Assembly (NCBI RefSeq): GCF_900114005.1
Contig: NZ_FORM01000014.1
Span: 1 to 45,700, forward strand
Length of the DNA stretch: 45,700 bases
Reading direction: 5' to 3'
Origin: Olleya namhaensis
GTDB taxonomy: Bacteria; Bacteroidota; Bacteroidia; Flavobacteriales; Flavobacteriaceae
Each line of letters begins with the position of its first letter. The first letter of the stretch is position 1. The notes under the pieces are model-generated. The model searched no databases, was not told the DNA's origin, and saw nothing but the letters and a program-made list of their open reading frames with translations. Shown piece after piece: positions 1 through 11,200 of the stretch. The position numbers and the translations under genes were made by a program.

Positions 1-2106
1 CCGCAAGATTGCACGTCACTAATAACATCTGCTGTCGGAGATGTATTAATAGTTATGACAAAACTACTTTCGTCAGTACAATTATTTGGAGCTGTGCCAA
101 TTGATTTATAAACGAATAATGTTGTTGTACTTGTAATTATTTCGCCAACAGGTAACTCCGTTGTAGAAGCGCCTCCTGTTGCTGTGTGATATGTATTATT
201 AGCAGTCAAAGCTGGTAAAGTATACGTGTCACAAGCTTCTACATCCATAGGTGAATCCGCTACTACCGTTCCATCAATAGTAATTATAAAACTAGTTTCG
301 TCAGAACAAATATTAGGCGCTGTTCCTGTTTCAGTGTAAACGTATAACGTAGTTGTTGCTGTGATATCTGTTCCCGAAGCAATTAAAGTCCCTGTTCCAT
401 TTGGTCCTCCTGTTGCTGAATAATAGTTATTATTAGCATTTAATGTTGGTAATGTATAAGCACCGCAAGATTGCACGTCACTAATAACATCTGCTGTCGG
501 AGATGTATTAATAGTTATGACAAAACTACTTTCGTCAGTACAATTATTTGGCGCTGTTCCAATTGATTTATAAACGAATAATGTTGTTGTACTTGTAATT
601 ATTTCGCCAACAGGCAACTCTGTTGCAGAAGCGCCCCCGGTTGCTGTGTGATATGTATTATTAGCAGTCAAAGCTGGTAAAGTATACGTGTCACAAGCTT
701 CTACATCCATAGGTGAATCCGCTACTGGTGCGGCATCTATTGTAACTGTAAAACTACTTTCGTCAAAACAAGTGTTTGGAGTTGTTCCTGTTTCCGTGTA
801 AACGTACAACGTACTTGTTCCTGTAATATCAGTTCCTGCTGTAACTATAGTCCCCGTTCCATTTGGTCCCCCTGTTGCTGAGTAATAGTTATTATTAGCA
901 TTTAATGTTGGTAATGTATAAGCACCGCAAGATTGCACGTCACCAATAACATCTGCTGTCGGAGATGTATTAATAGTTACCACAAAACTACTTTCGTCTG
1001 TACAATTATTTGGCGCTGTTCCAATTGATTTATAAACGAATAGTGTCGTTGTCGTCGTAATATCTGTCCCTGCTGAAATCTCCGTTGTTGGAGACCCTCC
1101 GGTTGCTGTGTGATAAGTATTATTAGCAGTCAAAGCTGGTAAAGTATACGTGTCACAAGCTTCTACATCCATAGGTGAATCCGCTACTGGTGCCGAATCG
1201 ATAGTAATTACAAAACTGGTTTCATCAAAACAAATATTAGGCGCTGTTCCTGTTTCAGTGTAAATGTACAACGTACTTGTTGCTGTAATATCTGTTCCCG
1301 AAGCAATTAAATTCCCCGTTCCATTTGGTCCTCCTGTTGCTGAATAATAGTCATTATTAGCACTTAATGTTGGTAATGTATACGAAGAACAAGATTGCTC
1401 ATCAGAAATAACATCTGCTGTCGGAGATGCATTAATAGTTATTACAAAACTACTTTCGTCAGTACAATTATTTGGCGCTGTTCCAATTGATTTATAAATA
1501 TATAGTGTCGTTGTTGTCGTAATATCTGTTCCTGCAGAAACCTCCGTACCTGAAGCTCCTCCGGTTGCTGTGTGATAAGTATTATTAGCAGTCAAAGCTG
1601 GTAAAGTATACGTGTCACAAGCTTCTACATCCATAGGTGAATCCGATACTGGCGCTGCATCTATTGTAACTGTAAAACTACTTTCGTCAGAACAAATATT
1701 AGGCGCTGTTCCTGTTTGAGTGTAAATGTACAACGTACTTGTTGCTGTAATATCTGTTCCCGAAGCAATTAAATTCCCCGTTCCATTTGGTCCTCCTGTT
1801 GCTGAATAATAGTCATTATTAGCACTTAGTGTTGGTAATGTATAAGCACCGCAAGATTGCACGTCACTAATAACATCTGCTGTCGGAGATGTATTAATGG
1901 TTACTACAAAACTATCCTCGTCTGTACAATTATTTGGCGCTGTTCCAATTGATTTATAAATATATAGTGTCGTTGTTGTCGTAATATCTGTTCCTGCAGA
2001 AACTTCCGTACCTGAAGCTCCTCCGGTTGCTGTGTGATAAGTATTATTAGCAGTCAAAGCTGGTAAAGTATACGTGTCACAAGCTTCTACATCCATAGGT
2101 GAATCT
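1..2106 (-). repeat. 462-nt (154-residue) tandem repeat array inside the adhesin gene
   Basis: The landmark ccgcaagattgcacgtca occurs at 1, 463, 925 and 1849, with a diverged version at 1387, giving a spacing of exactly 462 nt. The second landmark acaagcttctacatccat occurs at 231, 693, 1155, 1617 and 2079, again 462 nt apart. Each period holds two related units of about 77 residues. Further diverged copies lie at about 2640-3090, after an unrelated Ig-like domain. By eye the first two periods differ at only a handful of positions over about 265 nt, so the units are being homogenised or were duplicated recently. The array continues beyond the left edge. Confidence 0.93.
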
Positions 2107-4436
2107 GCTACTACGGTATCAGACCAAGTTAAGGTTACAGCAATTCTGCTACTAACACAACCGCTTATACTCTCTTCTGCTTCTGCATAATAAGTATAGG
2201 TTGTACCTGCTGTAAAAGGTCCTGTTGGTAAATAGCTAAGACTATTTGATTGCAAAAGTGTTCCGCCTGATGACGCATCGTACCAATTTACTTGATCGCC
2301 TACCGAAGGTAATCCAGGCAGAGTAACAGTTAATGTTGGCGTAGTGACTCCTGCACAAACACTTGGGTTATTTGGTGTTATTGGCGCGTCTATAATAGGA
2401 CAAGAACAATTTGGTGCTGTTACGTCTAAATCCGCAGTGCAACTTGAATTTGATGGGTTTGTTGCAGTAATTGTAATATCTGTTCCAACAGGAATATCCG
2501 TAATGTTACCAGAACCTACAGTTCCTGCTGTTGTTGTAATTAGTGCACTTGTAGAAGATACTGTAAATGAAACATTATAGGTTAATAAATCAGTACTACA
2601 AGTTGTATTGGTTAGTGTTAATGTTGGTGAGTCTTCGATAGTAATAAGGAAACTACTTTCGTCAGTACAAATATTTGGAGCTGTGCCAATTGATTTATAA
2701 ACGAATAATGTTGTTGTACTTGTAATTATTTCGCCAACAGGCAACTCCGTTGTAGAAGCGCCTCCTGATGCTGTGTGATAAGTATTATTAGCAGTCAAAA
2801 CTGGTAAAGTATACGTGTCACAAGCTTCTACATCCATAGGTGAATCGGCTACTGGTGCTGCATCTATTGTAACTGTAAAACTAGTTTCGTCAGAACAAAT
2901 ATTAGGCGCTGTTCCTGTTTCCGTGTAAACGTACAACGTTGTTGTTACAATGATATCTGTTCCTGCTGTAACTATAGTCCCCGTTCCATTTGGTCCCCCT
3001 GTTGCGGTATAATAATTATTATTAGTTGATAACGCTTCTAATGTATAAGATGTACAAGATTGCTCATTGGTTTTTACATCTGCGGTTGGAGCCGGTATAA
3101 ACTCAACCAAAACTTCATCGGTACTTGTACACGTTGGCGATATTGTAATATCAGCACTATAAGTTCCATCTAAGGTCACATCTAATGTAGCACCAGTTTC
3201 TCCAATAATTTCCGCACCATTAAAATACCAAATATGACCAGCTGTTGGTAAGCTAGATGTTAGTGTTACCGTAGTGCCTTCACATTGCGCTGTACCATTT
3301 GCAATAGTAATATCATCACCTAAAGAACCTCCCGCTGCATTAAATGAGTTCTGACCAAGAAAAACTGCTGAGTTCAAAGCATGATCTTCATAATCCGCTA
3401 TAACTAATTTTATTCTGTAATTAGTACCAGGCGTTACTGGAGAAAAAGCAGTCATAGATTGTGTATGCCCTCTAAGTCTAAGAGGATTATTAAAACCTGC
3501 AGGACCAACAGCGTAATAAGCATCAAAATATATTGGATTTTCAGAAGCACATAATGCATTGTTAGCCATATCTCTAACCGTCAATACGGAAACAACATCT
3601 GTTGTTCCAGGTACTACAGCTAAATTTACTGGTGGACCAGGATTATCTAAATCTGTTAATATAAAAGCAAAAGCATCTCCAAAATCGCACTGCTCTTCGC
3701 CATATTCTTCAGAAGCAAATAGAAAATCAAAATTTAAGGTATTTCGTGTTGGTGTAAAATCGAATTGGATTGAAGTTGCATCTCGTGATTGTCCAGTCAT
3801 ACCAGGAATTAATGCTTCTAACTCGGCATCTCCTGACCAAAAACCAGTACTCTCATCTCCTGAAAAATGAGGTCCGGGTAATACAGTAGCATCTCCCGTG
3901 CTTAAGACAATTCCAGATTCAAAAGGGAAAGCACCAGGATCTGCACTGAAATAAGCAATCCCGTTATCAAATCCAAATCCTGTTCCAAAATCACTACCGG
4001 TACTAGAAATTACATTTGATATTGTAGCACAAGGATTATTAACTAAAATATCCGTAATTAATTGTTCCGGTGTATATGTTGTTTGATCAATATCAATAAA
4101 CGTTCCAGCCTTATATTGACTTTGTAAACTAGCCATTTGTAAAATAACATCATTTTTATAAAAGTCTTCTTGCAGTGCATTATAACTTTCAAAAACAACA
4201 TCCTCTATAAAACAGACTCCTGTTTTAGGCAGTATAGCTATCCCTTGTTCTATATTACAATTAGGGTTAAATCTAGTTTTAGTGGGTAAAGTATATAACG
4301 GATTAAGAACCTCAGTATCGGCAACAGCAACTGTTGAATAATTTATATTTATAACTGCATCAGGAGTATCCGATGTAACGTTTAAATTAAAATAACCTGA
4401 TAAAGCAAAAGCTGTGAGGATTATTAGGTTTCTCAT
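1..4436 (-). CDS. Giant secreted adhesin-like protein, choice-of-anchor L domain plus tandem repeats (partial, C-terminus outside window)
   Basis: An open frame runs on the minus strand from the ATG at 4434-4436 to the window edge, about 1478 codons without a stop. It begins MRNLIILTAFALSGYF, a short signal-peptide-like segment. Around 3690-3720 it encodes FASEEYGEEQCDFGDAFAF, the hallmark of the choice-of-anchor L domain found in large secreted Bacteroidota proteins. An Ig-like stretch follows near 3100-3330, then alternating units of about 77 residues. One unit type carries EACDTYTLP and NTYHTATGG, the other QSCGAYTLP and NNDYYSATGGPNGTG. Each unit has a conserved Cys near its start and one near its end (NICSDE/NNCTDE), so one disulphide per unit is plausible. 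A different Ig-like domain (NWYDASSGGTLLQS) interrupts the array at about 2110-2640. Proteins of this type are usually exported by the type IX system with a C-terminal sorting domain. That end is outside the window, so secretion route and adhesion are inferred. Confidence 0.9.
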   Translation of the reverse strand, partial: MRNLIILTAFALSGYFNLNVTSDTPDAVININYSTVAVADTEVLNPLYTLPTKTRFNPNCNIEQGIAILPKTGVCFIEDVVFESYNALQEDFYKNDVILQMASLQSQYKAGTFIDIDQTTYTPEQLITDILVNNPCATISNVISSTGSDFGTGFGFDNGIAYFSADPGAFPFESGIVLSTGDATVLPGPHFSGDESTGFWSGDAELEALIPGMTGQSRDATSIQFDFTPTRNTLNFDFLFASEEYGEEQCDFGDAFAFILTDLDNPGPPVNLAVVPGTTDVVSVLTVRDMANNALCASENPIYFDAYYAVGPAGFNNPLRLRGHTQSMTAFSPVTPGTNYRIKLVIADYEDHALNSAVFLGQNSFNAAGGSLGDDITIANGTAQCEGTTVTLTSSLPTAGHIWYFNGAEIIGETGATLDVTLDGTYSADITISPTCTSTDEVLVEFIPAPTADVKTNEQSCTSYTLEALSTNNNYYTATGGPNGTGTIVTAGTDIIVTTTLYVYTETGTAPNICSDETSFTVTIDAAPVADSPMDVEACDTYTLPVLTANNTYHTASGGASTTELPVGEIITSTTTLFVYKSIGTAPNICTDESSFLITIEDSPTLTLTNTTCSTDLLTYNVSFTVSSTSALITTTAGTVGSGNITDIPVGTDITITATNPSNSSCTADLDVTAPNCSCPIIDAPITPNNPSVCAGVTTPTLTVTLPGLPSVGDQVNWYDASSGGTLLQSNSLSYLPTGPFTAGTTYTYYAEAEESISGCVSSRIAVTLTWSDTVVADSPMDVEACDTYTLPALTANNTYHTATGGASGTEVSAGTDITTTTTLYIYKSIGTAPNNCTDEDSFVVTINTSPTADVISDVQSCGAYTLPTLSANNDYYSATGGPNGTGNLIASGTDITATSTLYIYTQTGTAPNICSDESSFTVTIDAAPVSDSPMDVEACDTYTLPALTANNTYHTATGGASGTEVSAGTDITTTTTLYIYKSIGTAPNNCTDESSFVITINASPTADVISDEQSCSSYTLPTLSANNDYYSATGGPNGTGNLIASGTDITATSTLYIYTETGTAPNICFDETSFVITIDSAPVADSPMDVEACDTYTLPALTANNTYHTATGGSPTTEISAGTDITTTTTLFVYKSIGTAPNNCTDESSFVVTINTSPTADVIGDVQSCGAYTLPTLNANNNYYSATGGPNGTGTIVTAGTDITGTSTLYVYTETGTTPNTCFDESSFTVTIDAAPVADSPMDVEACDTYTLPALTANNTYHTATGGASATELPVGEIITSTTTLFVYKSIGTAPNNCTDESSFVITINTSPTADVISDVQSCGAYTLPTLNANNNYYSATGGPNGTGTLIASGTDITATTTLYVYTETGTAPNICSDETSFIITIDGTVVADSPMDVEACDTYTLPALTANNTYHTATGGASTTELPVGEIITSTTTLFVYKSIGTAPNNCTDESSFVITINTSPTADVISDVQSC

Positions 4437-4454
4437 AAAATTAATTAATTGGGA

Positions 4455-4462
4455 CAAAATTA
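4455..4462 (-). promoter_or_regulatory. Candidate -7 element (TAATTTTG) of the adhesin gene
   Basis: Read on the minus strand the sequence is TAATTTTG, an exact match to the Bacteroidota -7 box TAnnTTTG, starting 26 nt upstream of the adhesin ATG. I found no TTG at the expected 17-23 nt distance, so the promoter is incomplete by consensus. Confidence 0.4.
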
Positions 4463-4630
4463 CCACTTAATTAATGTTCTTCTAAATAAAAATTAACATT
4501 TTTTAACAAATAAAATAGTACAAATACAAAATAATTGATTTTTTAAATTAATTATAAAGCTTTTGATTTACAATTGTTTATCCTAAAAACGCATACATAA
4601 TTATACGTATGCGATCAAAAAAGGTATAAA

Positions 4631-4670
4631 AAAAACAAGACCTAATATGTTATATATAGGTCTTGTTTTT
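4631..4670 (-). terminator. Intrinsic terminator after mgsA
   Basis: A perfect 14-bp stem, AAAAACAAGACCTA at 4631-4644 against TAGGTCTTGTTTTT at 4657-4670, encloses a 12-nt loop. On the minus strand it lies 37 nt past the mgsA stop codon and ends in a U run. The other strand also ends in T, so it could work in both directions. Confidence 0.85.
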
Positions 4671-4706
4671 TTAAACTAGATAGTATTTATCTACTTATAT
4701 TTCTAT

Positions 4707-5072
4707 TTACTTTAAAGCTTTCATAAACAACTCTGCGCTAGCTAAATTGGTAGCTAATGGTACATCGTGTACATCGCAAAGACGCATTAACATTAAGACA
4801 TCCGGCTCGTGTGGATGTTTTTCTAGAGGGTCTCTAAAAAATATTACCATACTACATTTACCTTCTGCTACTCTAGCTGCTATTTGCGCATCTCCTCCCA
4901 TTGGCCCTGATAACATGCGTAATACTTCAAAGCCTGCTTTTTTTACTTTTTTACCTGTAGTACCTGTTGATATTAAAGTAATTTCTTTTTGATGAAAAAT
5001 AGCCTGATGTTCGTTTAAAAACTGAACCATCTCTGCTTTCTTACCATCGTGTGCAATTATAGCTATTTCCAT
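4707..5072 (-). CDS. mgsA: Methylglyoxal synthase
   Basis: Converts dihydroxyacetone phosphate to methylglyoxal and phosphate in the cytoplasm, a bypass that frees phosphate when triose phosphates accumulate. The 121-residue product shows the family signatures: AHDGKK at 7-12, STGTTG at 35-40 (phosphate binding), GPMGGDAQIAARVAEG at 56-71 with the expected catalytic Asp at 61, FFRDPLEKHPHEPD at 78-91 and the His-Asp pair near 102-103. It is slightly shorter than the 152-residue E. coli enzyme because both ends are trimmed. The ATG directly follows the stop codon of the upstream kinase gene (TAA-ATG), so the two are probably translated together. Sharing a strand with pfkA and gapA places it with glycolysis. 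Identification is secure; regulation by phosphate is family knowledge only. Confidence 0.96.
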   Translation of the reverse strand: MEIAIIAHDGKKAEMVQFLNEHQAIFHQKEITLISTGTTGKKVKKAGFEVLRMLSGPMGGDAQIAARVAEGKCSMVIFFRDPLEKHPHEPDVLMLMRLCDVHDVPLATNLASAELFMKALK

Positions 5073-5936
5073 TTATTTTATTGTTTTAGTATGAAATGCA
5101 ACTAAACCTTCTATTGGACGCCTTTCAAAATTTCCAACTTTAAAACCTAACTCTTTAGCAACTGCTTTGATTTCATCTTGACAGAAAAACGCAATTGAAC
5201 CCGCAAAATGTACTGGTACCGTTTTAAGCTCTTCTTGGTACTGTAAAATCATATTTTTTGCAAAACGTCTGATTCCTGATTTGATTAGTTCAACTATATA
5301 TTCTGAATCCTTATTTAATATCATAAACTCTGCAAACTGCGCTAAGTAAGCATTAGGATTAGGTTGTTTGTATAAATTATACTTTATATAATCTGCTTCT
5401 AGGTTATACTTATCTGCAAAAGCAATTCTGATTTGCTCTGGCATATGATTAAAATAGTAGTCACGTAATAACTCCTTACCATAATAATTACCTGAAGCGT
5501 CATCCATAATAGTGTACCCTAAAGATTTTACACGTTGATGTAAAATAGTACCATCGTAATAACTACAATTAGATCCAGTCCCTAAGATGCAAACTACTGC
5601 TGCTTCAGTTGGTGTATTAATGGTAGCGTATACAGCAGCCATAGTGTCTTCGTCTACTAAAATAGTTGCTTTTGGAAAAAATTCTTGTAAAACAACCTTT
5701 AGCATTAATCGTGGATTTTCTGTCCCACAACCAGCACCATAGAAAAACACGTGTGTGACCTTGTCTTTATTATCCTTTAATGGCGTACTCTTTTTTAAGA
5801 TTTTTTTAATTTTCTTTTCAGATAGTATCGCAGGATTTAAACCTTTGGTACGTATTTTTTCAAATAATTGGTTTCCGTCTTTATCTACTGCAATCCAATC
5901 GCATTTTGTAGAACCACTATCAACAACTAAAATCAT
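5073..5936 (-). CDS. BadF/BadG/BcrA/BcrD-type ATPase, probable N-acetylglucosamine kinase
   Basis: A 287-residue member of the ASKHA sugar-kinase fold. The N-terminus MILVVDSGSTKCDW is the phosphate-1 loop, CILGTGSNCSYYDG (about 116-129) is the phosphate-2 loop, and HFAGSIAFF (about 244-252) resembles the adenosine-binding region. Close flavobacterial homologues are usually annotated as N-acetylglucosamine kinase or as BadF-family ATPase. The substrate cannot be proved from sequence, but the absence of benzoyl-CoA or dehydratase partner genes argues against an activase role. It lies between gapA and mgsA and abuts mgsA without a gap. A hairpin separates it from gapA, so kinase and mgsA may form their own transcript or depend on partial read-through. 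Confidence 0.8.
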   Translation of the reverse strand: MILVVDSGSTKCDWIAVDKDGNQLFEKIRTKGLNPAILSEKKIKKILKKSTPLKDNKDKVTHVFFYGAGCGTENPRLMLKVVLQEFFPKATILVDEDTMAAVYATINTPTEAAVVCILGTGSNCSYYDGTILHQRVKSLGYTIMDDASGNYYGKELLRDYYFNHMPEQIRIAFADKYNLEADYIKYNLYKQPNPNAYLAQFAEFMILNKDSEYIVELIKSGIRRFAKNMILQYQEELKTVPVHFAGSIAFFCQDEIKAVAKELGFKVGNFERRPIEGLVAFHTKTIK

Positions 5937-5960
5937 ATTTTTAAATATTTATGGTAAGAT

Positions 5961-6008
5961 AAAAAAAAAGCACAGTAAAAAGATAAATTACATCTATTTA
6001 CTGTGCTT
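5961..6008 (-). terminator. Intrinsic terminator after gapA
   Basis: The arms aagcacagtaaa at 5968-5979 and tttactgtgctt at 5997-6008 form a perfect 12-bp stem. On the minus strand a run of T (5961-5967) follows. It lies just past the gapA stop and before the kinase gene. Confidence 0.85.
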
Positions 6009-6030
6009 AAATTATATAAAATTAAACGTA

Positions 6031-7053
<1,023 letters not shown>

Positions 7054-7063
7054 TCAATTTATA

Positions 7064-8050
7064 TTATGTGGTCATGATATCTGACACACGTATCAATTCT
7101 TCGTTAATTTTTGATTTTCCTTTTACAGCTTGCTCTAAAGGTGTTAATTGTATTGTATCACTTAATAGACCAACCATATAATTAGATTTACCTTCTAATA
7201 AGCTCTCTACAGCTTTTACACCCATTCTACTTGCTAACACACGGTCAAAACAAGATGGAGAACCACCACGTTGCATGTGTCCTAATACAGATACACGTAC
7301 TTCGTACTCTGTCATATTTTCTTCAACGTAATCTTTAAGTTCGAAAACGTTTTTACCAATTTTATCGCCTTCTGCTACGACAACAATACTTGATGATTTT
7401 CCAGATAATTTACTTCGTCTTAACGACTCTAATAAACGTTCTAAACCTAAATCTTCTTCAGGGATTAAAATCTCTTCTGCTCCAGCACCAACACCTACGT
7501 TTAAAGCAATATGTCCCGCATCTCGGCCCATAACTTCTACAAAAAACAATCTGTTGTGAGAACTGGCAGTATCTCTAATTTTATCAATAACTTCTACAAC
7601 CGTATTTAAAGCGGTGTCGTAACCTAATGTATGTGAGGTTCCAAAAATATCATTATCAATAGTTCCTGGAATACCCATTACTGGGAAACCAAATTCTTGA
7701 TTAAAAATTAATGCTCCGGTAAAAGTTCCGTCTCCTCCTACAACAACTAAAGCGTCCACATTGGCAGCGACTAAAGCATCATATGCTTTTTGGCGCCCTT
7801 CTTTAGTACGAAACTCTTTTGATCTAGCAGACTTTAAAACAGTACCACCTTTATTAATAAGACCTTTTACATTACGTGCAGTTAACTCCTTAAAGTCACC
7901 TTCAATCATACCTTCGTATCCACGATATATTCCGGCACATTCTATATTATAATAGGCACATGTTCTGGCTACAGAACGTATTGCAGCATTCATCCCTGGA
8001 GAATCTCCTCCAGAAGTCATAACTGCTATTTTTTTTATGGTTTTTGACAT
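7064..8050 (-). CDS. pfkA: ATP-dependent 6-phosphofructokinase
   Basis: Phosphorylates fructose 6-phosphate to fructose 1,6-bisphosphate, the committing step of glycolysis. The 328-residue protein has GGDSPGMNAAIR at 14-25, the ATP loop GGDGTF at 105-110, PGTIDNDI with the catalytic base Asp132, and MGRDAGH at 174-180. This pattern with GGDGT and TIDND is that of ATP-dependent, not pyrophosphate-dependent, enzymes. It heads the minus-strand block with gapA 31 nt downstream. The upstream 158-nt gap contains a perfect 11-bp inverted repeat that may be an operator. Confidence 0.98.
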   Translation of the reverse strand: MSKTIKKIAVMTSGGDSPGMNAAIRSVARTCAYYNIECAGIYRGYEGMIEGDFKELTARNVKGLINKGGTVLKSARSKEFRTKEGRQKAYDALVAANVDALVVVGGDGTFTGALIFNQEFGFPVMGIPGTIDNDIFGTSHTLGYDTALNTVVEVIDKIRDTASSHNRLFFVEVMGRDAGHIALNVGVGAGAEEILIPEEDLGLERLLESLRRSKLSGKSSSIVVVAEGDKIGKNVFELKDYVEENMTEYEVRVSVLGHMQRGGSPSCFDRVLASRMGVKAVESLLEGKSNYMVGLLSDTIQLTPLEQAVKGKSKINEELIRVSDIMTT

Positions 8051-8117
8051 GTATTTTTTACTTAATAAAGTAAAACTAATAAAGATATATTAGATAATAC
8101 ATTGCTTTTGCTAAAAT

Positions 8118-8153
8118 TTAACGATAACCTTAAAACTATAACGTTATCGTTAA
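8118..8153 (-). promoter_or_regulatory. Candidate operator upstream of pfkA: 11-bp perfect inverted repeat
   Basis: TTAACGATAAC at 8118-8128 and GTTATCGTTAA at 8143-8153 are exact inverted copies separated by 14 nt. A 10-bp palindrome ATAACGTTAT with central CpG overlaps the right arm at 8138-8147. It sits 68-103 nt before the pfkA start with no U run, so a DNA-binding site is more likely than a terminator. The CpG-centred palindrome resembles LacI-family operators, but the regulator is unknown. Confidence 0.5.
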
Positions 8154-8208
8154 TAACTTAATAAAATACAGCGTGTTAAATTGAATAAAAGAAGACTTTT
8201 GGTAGAGA

Positions 8209-11200
8209 TTATTCTTCTTTTTTGAAAGTCATATCGTCTGGAAATGGCGAGTTCGAATCTGTCTCTGGTTTGGGATTTTGGTCTTCTTTTTGAGGTTCTA
8301 AATTTTCCTCCTCTTTTTTAGGACTAAAAACTTTACGAAGTAATTCTCCAAACGTATCAAAAGAAACGCTGTAAGATAATCCTACACCTTGGGTATATCC
8401 AATCTCTTCCCCAAAGTTTCTAATACTATTTTCTCTATTAAATACTTTAGCGGTTAACGTCCCATCTTCATTTAATAAAAAATCTATTTGTAAATCTCCA
8501 GCAATTACTGAGTCTCCCAATCCTCCAACCGGTACCCCAACTTTACCGTTAATTAAAACACGATCAGAAATTTTGGTTTGCAATGTCACCCCTACTCGAT
8601 TATCCGTTTGATAATCTGGATTGTTTTGACCAGCTTCAAAGTTTAGTCCAACGTTAAATTTACCATCTCCACTAGACAATAAACTATTAACCAGGCCATT
8701 TAATCTTTCGGTTAATGTTCCTGAAAAATTAAGATCATTAATACCACTACTAAATCCACCAGTCAAAATTAAATATAAAGCTTGGCTATCTCTTTCTTCT
8801 TTTGAGTCTAATCTATAGTTTAACTCAGATTTTATACTTGATTCTGTTGTTGGAAACGTAAAGACATAATCTATATCCGGACGTTCTAGCTTATCTGATA
8901 ACTCTATAATTAACTCGACAGGAATACTCCTACTTATAGGATTATCTAATAAAGGAGATGGGTTTGCACGCGTCTCATATTTCGCATTAATATTTATAAT
9001 TGCATCTAAAGGAGGACCATTCCATTGTATGTTACTAACATATGGTTCTACTGTAAATTTCTTTTCTATTACACCTCCATACAAAAAGTTATAAACCCCT
9101 TCATATACTACAAAATCACCATACATATTAAACTTATCATTGGTGTTTATCTCAATTAACAAACCTCCAACTCCGCGTCCTTTTATTGTACTTCCTGAGG
9201 TTTTATCAATTAAAATTTCGATCTCAGCATCTTCCGTAACATCTAAATCAAAATTTAAATCCAACCCTGTATCTAAAGTATTCTCTAATACAATTCCTTT
9301 TTGTCTTGCTGCTTTTTCTTCTGCTGTTATAAAATGAATTATTGAGTTATCACCAAAAGACTCGTTGTCATTTAAAGGTATTTTAAAAACCGTTCCTTTT
9401 TTAGTTTGGGCAATAACATTAATACTTAATCCTTCGGCTGGACCCGTAATAGAGGCACTACCACCTATAAATCCTGTACCATAATATAAAGAGTCTTCGC
9501 TTTCTTTTGTGTCTAAAACTAACAGTCTTGATGTTAGCACTTCTAAATCAAGTTTCCATTTAGAAAAATTAGTATGACTAATACTACCATCTAAAAGACC
9601 TTTAGTATCCTCTTTTATATCTGTAATATTAATTTTATTAAAGTAAAACGATTGGTCTTTTAATGTTACCGAAGCTTGTTCTTGGAAAGCATAGTCCACA
9701 TTTAAATAAGGCACTCCTAAGCCTCCATTATCAATTTTAAATGCACCATTAAAGCTTGGTTTGTTTAAATTACCAACGACCTTAACACCTCCATAAACAT
9801 CTCCTCTAATCTTATCCAAGACGCCTTCTAAAAATGGATTTAATATTTGTAAATCGAATTTATTAAAATCTAAATTAACATCAATAAAAGCATCATCTCC
9901 TTTAACACTTATGTCTCCTTTTGCAGTAAACGAATTAGAAATATCATCCTTTATTTTTGCATCTACTTTGTAATTAGACAACGTTGAGTTTCCTTTTATT
10001 TTTGCATCAAAAGAACCTAAAAAGGTTTCATTAACTTCTAAATCATCAATTGTAACTAAGGCATTAGGAATGTAGTTTCCGTTTTCTTGAAGGATATCTA
10101 AATCTCCGTTAATATTTCCCGCTAAGGACAATTTAGTAACCTCTGGAACAATCTTATTTAAATCAACATTTTTAAAATTCAGCTTTAAATCTTTATAGGT
10201 AGAATCTCTTAAAACTCCTGCTAATTTGATTTGCTCATTTTCATGATTCATCATCAACTCTTCAATCTTGAAATTTTTAAAATCACGATCAAAAATCACT
10301 TTATTTAACTTGTTTTTATCTTCATTAACATACCATTTGTTGCCTTTAAAAGTGACATCACTCTTTTTAAAACCAACAACAGATAAATTATCTTTATTTA
10401 TAGTGTGATAAAAACTTAAATTATAAGCATCGTCATTACGTTTACCTCCTTTAAATTCTGAACGCATAAACAGTGTGTCGTTAAGCGTCACATTAATTAA
10501 ATTAAACTTAGAAATGTTGTAGTGTTTTGTATAAACACTATCCACTTCTACATAAGTATTAAATAGTGGGTTATTGTTATCCACTTGCAACTCTATGGTG
10601 TCTGCAAAGTAATCTAATAACTTAATTTTTGGTGATTTAAAGGTTAGTTTAAACGCTTTTTCATTACTCTCTACACGCCCTTTAATAAAGGTATTGGCGC
10701 CTACCTCTACTTCAGGAAAAAAGACTTCAACAATTTTGTTATATATCTTAAAATTAAAATCAATGTATTGATTCCCTTCTATAGTATTTGGAACATAATT
10801 AGCGTACACGCTTTTTATAGAATTTTCAAAGAGTAACTCTAAATCTTTAAATTTAAAATTCCCGTTTAATTGCCCTTCTACAATTTCTGGAGAGTTTACT
10901 TTTATTAGCCTTTCATTATCAGAAAACTCAGAACTAATAGCAAAATCTTTAAACGTGTATGTATCGTTCTCATTTTTATACACTGTGTTTTTAAATGAAA
11001 TATTACCCACAGCATCATCAATAGTATTTGCATTCATTTTCATGTCTACAATACCAGTAAACTCTGATTGCTCATCTCGGTTATAAAAATTAAGTGCTTT
11101 CAAATTGGCGTAATCTACTCTGGCAACAAAATCAAACGACTTTACCTCTTGAGATAAATCTGCTAAACCATCAAATTCTAATTTTAAGTTTTTATCCCTA

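Noticed and set aside
1-2106. The 462-nt periodic array as a CRISPR
   Set aside because: Repeats are long, contiguous, coding and in frame, with no spacers or cas genes.
2344-3870. Two plus-strand frames (2344-2580 and 3559-3870) inside the adhesin region
   Set aside because: They lie antisense to the clear minus-strand adhesin frame and their composition follows from its Thr/Ser-rich repeat codons; no signal or domain is visible.
8118-8153. The pfkA-upstream inverted repeat as the terminator of tamB
   Set aside because: tamB does end toward it, 56 nt away, but no T run follows either arm, and the 14-nt spacer with CpG palindrome fits a protein site better.
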